Shown one piece after another: positions 59,801 through 64,000 of a stretch of DNA of 64,000 nucleotides. Below the pieces are notes generated by a model that saw only the letters and a program-made list of their open reading frames with translations, did no database searches and had not been told where the DNA came from. Position 1 is the first letter of the stretch, and each line of letters begins with the position of its first letter. Position numbers and translations under genes: made by a program. This DNA comes from Bolinopsis microptera (taxonomy: Eukaryota > Ctenophora > Tentaculata > Lobata > Bolinopsidae): NCBI RefSeq assembly GCF_026151205.1, contig NC_087075.1:618501-682500 (forward strand), read 5' to 3'.

Positions 59801-62800
59801 CCTGAACAATACAATGCTTACTTTCTAGTTACCAGTATCCCGTACCTGAACAATACAATGCTTACTTTCTAGTTACCAGCATCCCGTACCTGAACAATAC
59901 AATGCTTACTTTCTAGTTACCAGTATCCCGTACCTGAACAATACAATGCTTACTTTCTAGTTACCAGTATCCCGTACCTGAACAATACAATGCTTACTTT
60001 CTAGTTACCAGCATCCCGTACCTGAACAATACAATGCTTACTTTCTAGTTACCAGTATCCCGTACCTGAACAATACAATGCTTACTTTCTAGTTACCAGT
60101 ATCCCGTACCTGAACAATACAATTCTTACTTTCTAGTTACCAGTATCTCGTACCTGAACAATACAATGCTTACTTTCTAGTTACCAGTATCCCGTACCTG
60201 AACAATACAATGCTTACTTTCTAGTTACCAGTATCCCGTACCTGAACAATACAATGCTTACTTTCTAGTTACCAGTATCCCGTACCTGAACAATACAATG
60301 CTTACTTTCTAGTTACCAGTATCCCGTACCTGAACGATACAATGCTTACAGTTACCAGTATCCCGTACCTGAACAATACAATGCTTACTTTCTAGTTACC
60401 AGTATCCCGTACCTGAACAATACAATGCTTACTTTCTAGTTACCAGTATCCCGTACCTGAGCAATACAATGCTTACAGTTACCAGTATCCCGTACCTGAA
60501 CAATACAATGCTTACTTTCTAGTTACCAGCATCCCGTACCTGAACAATACAATGCTTACTTTCTAGTTACCAGTATCCCGTACCTGAGCAATACAATGCT
60601 TACAGTTACCAGTATCCCGTACCTGAACAATACAATGCTTACTTTCTAGTTACCAGTATCCCGTACCTGAACAATACAATGCTTACTTTCTAGTTACCAG
60701 TATCCCGTACCTGAACGATACAATGCTTACTTTCTAGTTACCAGTATCCCGTACCTGAACAATACAATGCTTACTTTCTAGTTACCAGTATCCCGTACCT
60801 GAACAATACAATGCTTACTTTCTAGTTACCAGCATCCCGTACCTGAACAATACACTGCTTACTTTCTAGTTACCAGTATCCCGTACCTGAACGATACAAT
60901 GCTTACTTTCTAGTTACCAGTATCCCGTACCTGAACAATACAATGCTTACTTTCTAGTTACCAGCATCCCGTACCTGAACAATACAATGCTTGCTTTCTA
61001 GTTACCAGCATCCCGTACCTAAACAATACAATGCTTACTTTCTAGTTACCAGTATCCCGTACCTGAACAATACAATGCTTACTTTCTAGTTACCAGTATC
61101 CCGTACCTGAACAATACAATGCTTACAGTTACCAGTATCCCGTACCTGAACAATACAATGCTTACTTTCTAGTTACCATTATCCTGTACCTGAACAATAC
61201 AATGCTTACTTTCTAGTTACCAGCATCCCGTACCTGAACAATACAATGCTTACTTTCTAGTTACCAGTATCCCGTACCTGAACAATACAATGCTTACTTT
61301 CTAGTTACCAGTATCCCGTACCTGAACAATACAATGCTTACTTTCTAGTTACCAGTATCCCGTGCCTGAACAATACAATGCTTACTTTCTAGTTACCAGT
61401 ATCCCGTATCTGAACAATAGAATGCTTACTTTCTAGTTACCAGTATCCCGTACCTGAACAATAGAATGCTCTCTTTCTAGTTACCAGTATCCCGTACCTG
61501 AACAATGCAATGCTTACTTTCTAGTTACCAGTATCCCGTATCTGAACAATAGAATGATTACTTTCTAGTTACCAGTATCCCGTACCTGAACGATACAATG
61601 CTTACTTTCTAGTTACCAGTATCCCGTACCTGAACAATAAAATGCTTACTTTCTAGTTACCAGTATCCCGTACCTGAACAATACAATGCTTACTTTCTAG
61701 TTACCAGTATCCCGTACCTGAACAATACAATGCTTATTTTCTAGTTACCAGTATCCCGTACCTGAACAATACAATGCTTACTTTCTAGTTACCAGTATCC
61801 CGTACCTGAACAATACAATGCTTACTTTCTAGTTACCAGTATCCCGTACCTGAACAATACAATGCTTACTTTCTAGTTACCAGTATCCCGTACCTGAACA
61901 ATACAATGCTTACTTTCTAGTTACCAGTATCCCGTACCTGAACAATACAATGCTTACTTTCTAGTTACCAGTATCCGGTACCTGAACAATAGAATGCTTA
62001 CTTTCTAGTTACCAGTATCCCGTACCTGAACAATACAATGCTTACTTTCTAGTTACCATTATCCTGTACCTGAACAATACAATGCTTACTTTCTAGTTAC
62101 CAGTATCCCGTACCTGAACGATACAATGCTTACTTTCTAGTTACCAGTATCCCGTACCTGAACAATACAATGCTTACTTTCTAGTTACCAGCATCCTGTA
62201 CCTGAACAATACAATGCTTACTTTCTAGTTACCAGTATCCCGTACCTGAACAATACACTGCTTACTTTCTAGTTACCAGTATCCCGTACCTGAACAATAC
62301 AATGCTTACTTTCTAGTTACCAGTATCCCGTACCCGAACAATACAATGCTTACTTTCTAGTTACCAGTATCCCGTACCTGAACAATACAATGCTTACTTT
62401 CTAGTTACCAGTATCTCGTACCTGAACAATACAATGCTTACTTTCTAGTTACCAGTATCCCGTACCTGAACAATACAATGCTTACTTTCTAGTTACCAGT
62501 ATCCCGTACCTGAACAATACAATGCTTACTTTCTAGTTACCAGCATCCCGTACCTGAACAATACAATGCTTACTTTCTAGTTACCAGTATCCCGTACCTG
62601 AACAATACAATGCTTTCTGCTACTCCACAAACGTTTGTGATAAGCAGTTTCCCATGATATCTATATTATATATAATGAGAATAGTATAGTGCTGAATAGT
62701 ATAGTGCTGAATAGTATAGTGCTGAATAGTATAGTGCTGAATAGTATAATGAGAATAGTATAGTGCTGAATAGTATAATGAGAATAGTATAGTGCTGAAT

Positions 62801-62984
62801 AGTATAATGAGAATAGTATAGTGCTGAATAGTATAGTGCTGAATAGTATAATGCTTACCGGAGAGGAGAAGAGCAGAAGAGGAAACGATGAAGAGAAAGG
62901 GCCATGATGAAGTGGATGTCAGCAACCAAGGGCACGTAGATCAGAATACCAGACATATAACAGGTGGTGTCTCCTAACGGCCAC
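53826..62984 (-). CDS. Class A GPCR gene, right arm (mirror copy)
   Basis: Mirror of the gene at 39,710-48,868, reading leftwards. Exons: a 62,859-62,984, b 59,110-59,162, c 57,711-57,779, d 57,049-57,131, e 56,588-56,672, f 54,787-54,939, g 53,826-54,112. Exon a is clean here: WPLGDTTCYMSGILIYVP, then ADIHFIMALSLHRFLFC and SSPLR before GTAAGC. TM1 and TM2 exons would lie beyond 63,834 and are not in the window. No TM4 exon is seen between a and b. The gene converges on the FYY oxygenase, with ~1 kb between the two stop codons. Confidence 0.84.
54186..54786 (-). repeat. 31-bp minisatellite, right arm mirror
   Basis: Mirror of 47,908-48,508, beginning at the donor of exon f on the minus strand. 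Confidence 0.96.
55062..56328 (-). mobile_element. Possible internally deleted transposon, right arm mirror
   Basis: Mirror of 46,365-47,632. The A run before the coiled-coil stop is one base shorter here (six instead of seven), which changes the last residues. Confidence 0.25.
56673..56824 (-). repeat. 19-bp GT...AG minisatellite, right arm mirror
   Basis: Mirror of 45,869-46,020, eight units, abutting exon e of the minus-strand GPCR copy. Confidence 0.97.
57753..59051 (-). repeat. 39-bp minisatellite, right arm mirror
   Basis: Mirror of 43,642-44,940, including the pattern of GATGGTGC variants. The mirrored repeat ORF is at 57,661-59,019 on the minus strand. Confidence 0.97.
59204..62615 (-). 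repeat. 44-bp minisatellite, right arm mirror
   Basis: Mirror of 40,079-43,491, with the same order of variant monomers as far as I followed it, for example the 39-bp variants near 60,350, 60,475 and 61,130. Confidence 0.97.
62672..62858 (-). repeat. 15/29-bp minisatellite, right arm mirror
   Basis: Mirror of 39,835-40,020, cleaner. Units read CACTATACTATTCAG on the minus strand, starting directly at the donor of exon a. Confidence 0.88.
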
Positions 62985-63834
62985 CTAGTGGGGGCAGTCG
63001 TCATGGGGGGGGGGGGGGGGTGTCTCCTAACGGCCATCTAGTGGGGGCAGTCGTCATGGGGGGGGGGGGGGGGGGGGGGTGTCTCCTAACGGCCACCTAG
63101 TGGGGGCAGTCGTCATAGGGGGGGGGGGGTGGTGTCTCCTAACGGCCACCTAGTGGGGGCAGTCGTCATGGGGGGGGGGGGGGGTGTCTCCTAACGGCCA
63201 CCTAGTGGGGGCAGTCGTCATGGGGGGGGGGGGGGGGGTGTCTCCTAACGGCCACCTAGTGGGGGCAGTCGTCATAGGGGGGGGGGGGGTGTCTCCTAAC
63301 GGCCACCTAGTGGGGGCAGTCGTCATGGGGGGGGGGGGGGGGTGTCTCCTAACGGCCACCTAGTGGGGGCAGTCGTCATAGGGGGGGTGTCTCCTGACGG
63401 CCACCTAGTGGGGGCAGTCGTCATGGGGGGGGGGGGGGGGTGTCTCCTAACGGCCACCTAGTGGGGGCAGTCGTCATAGGGGGGGTGTCTCCTAACGGCC
63501 ACCTAGTGGGGGCAGTCGTCATAGGGGGGAGGGGGGTGTCTCCTAACGGCCACCTAGTGGGGGCAGTCGTCATAGGGGGGGGGGGGGGGGTGTCTCCTAA
63601 CGGCCACCTAGTGGGGGCAGTCGTCATGGGGGGGGGGTGTCTCCTAACGGCCACCTAGTGGGGGCAGTCGTCATAGGGGGGGTGTCTCCTAACGGCCACC
63701 TAGTGGGGGCAGTCGTCATAGGGGGGGTGTCTCCTAACGGCCACCTAGTGGGGGCAGTCGTCATGGGGGGGGGGGGGGGTGTCTCCTAACGGCCACCTAG
63801 TGGGGGCCAGTCGTCATGGGGGGGGGGGGGGGGG
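62985..63834 (-). repeat. G/C-rich minisatellite (~17 copies), right arm
   Basis: On the minus strand each unit reads GTGGCCGTTAGGAGACACC, a run of 5 to about 21 C (sometimes with interruptions), then ATGACGACTGCCCCCACTAG. The unit is the acceptor plus the first 19 bases of GPCR exon a repeated upstream of that exon. The + strand G runs could form quadruplexes. The array marks the outer end of the right arm. Confidence 0.96.
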
Positions 63835-64000
63835 GCTGTTTTAGGAAGAGGGAATGTTGGGGTCCGGAATTGTTGGTGTGAGACAAATCCCACACTGTTT
63901 CACGCCAACGAGTACCGAACCCGAATTTTATTAAAAAAATAATAATTGCAACAAGTGTACATTATACATAGTACATTATACATTGCACATTGTACATAGA
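63835..64000. other. Unique flank beyond the inverted repeat
   Basis: AT-rich sequence not matching the left flank at 38,640-38,698. On the minus strand CCTAAAACAG precedes the array, consistent with an intron upstream of GPCR exon a. There is a short ACATTATACAT-type repeat at the end. No exon is seen. Confidence 0.5.

Larger units (their letters stand above)
38699..63834. repeat. Giant inverted repeat (arms ~12.5 kb, axis near 51,347)
   Basis: Positions in the two arms add up to 102,693 or 102,694 across most of the arms, so the right arm is the reverse complement of the left. For example, the oxygenase exon at 50,717-51,059 pairs with 51,635-51,977, and the GPCR TM7 exon at 48,582-48,868 pairs with 53,826-54,112. 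The few differences seen are single-base indels (near 47,630, 49,110 and 50,551) and some substitutions, plus heavy noise in the left C-rich array. Matching falls off within about 100 bases on each side of the axis. A fold-back assembly error or a recent real palindrome would both look like this. Confidence 0.95.

Overview
The window is animal nuclear DNA, most likely from a ctenophore. It is AT-rich, its genes are split by GT-AG introns, it carries a LINE and a MITE, and it encodes metazoan housekeeping proteins and a class A GPCR. The pointer to ctenophores is an isopenicillin-N-synthase-like (2OG/Fe(II)) oxygenase whose last residues are Phe-Tyr-Tyr before the stop. Oxygenases ending in FYY have been described from luminous ctenophores and proposed as candidates in making coelenterazine, whose skeleton is Phe-Tyr-Tyr. 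The species call is inference; the protein features are read directly.

Region 1 (1-38,698) is a direct tandem of about 2.15 copies of one ~17.9 kb unit (A 1-~17,985; B ~17,986-~35,780; C ~35,781-38,698). The copies differ mainly by small insertions and deletions, equally in exons and introns, so every conserved exon is frameshifted. This looks like unpolished long-read sequence rather than true divergence. Comparing copies shows three genes on the + strand: an RP9/PAP-1 homolog, a WDR55 homolog and OSGEP/Kae1 (no 3' exons found). An unassigned coding-like stretch, an APE-endonuclease/RT LINE, a ~160 bp MITE and a possible small secreted protein are also present.

Region 2 (38,699-63,834) is a giant inverted repeat with ~12.5 kb arms about an axis near 51,347. 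Each arm holds a class A GPCR gene (+ on the left, - on the right; ECL1/TM3 to C-tail visible, TM1, TM2 and TM4 not found) facing, tail to tail, the FYY oxygenase gene (- on the left, + on the right). Arms match almost perfectly apart from a few single-base indels, some substitutions, noise in the outer left array and a poorly matching ~200 bp around the axis. The axis removes the oxygenase's N-terminal exons in both copies. A fold-back assembly artefact or a real recent palindrome are both possible.

The most unusual biology is in the arms. At least six minisatellites sit in or against gene boundaries, and most monomers carry splice signals. A 19-bp monomer is exactly GT...AG and abuts an exon. 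44-bp and 39-bp monomers each hold a GTAAG donor and a TTCAG/TTTCAG acceptor. A 31-bp array begins at an exon's donor. A C/G-rich array repeats an exon's acceptor and first codons. A 38/46-bp array repeats the oxygenase's last codons, including FYY and the stop.
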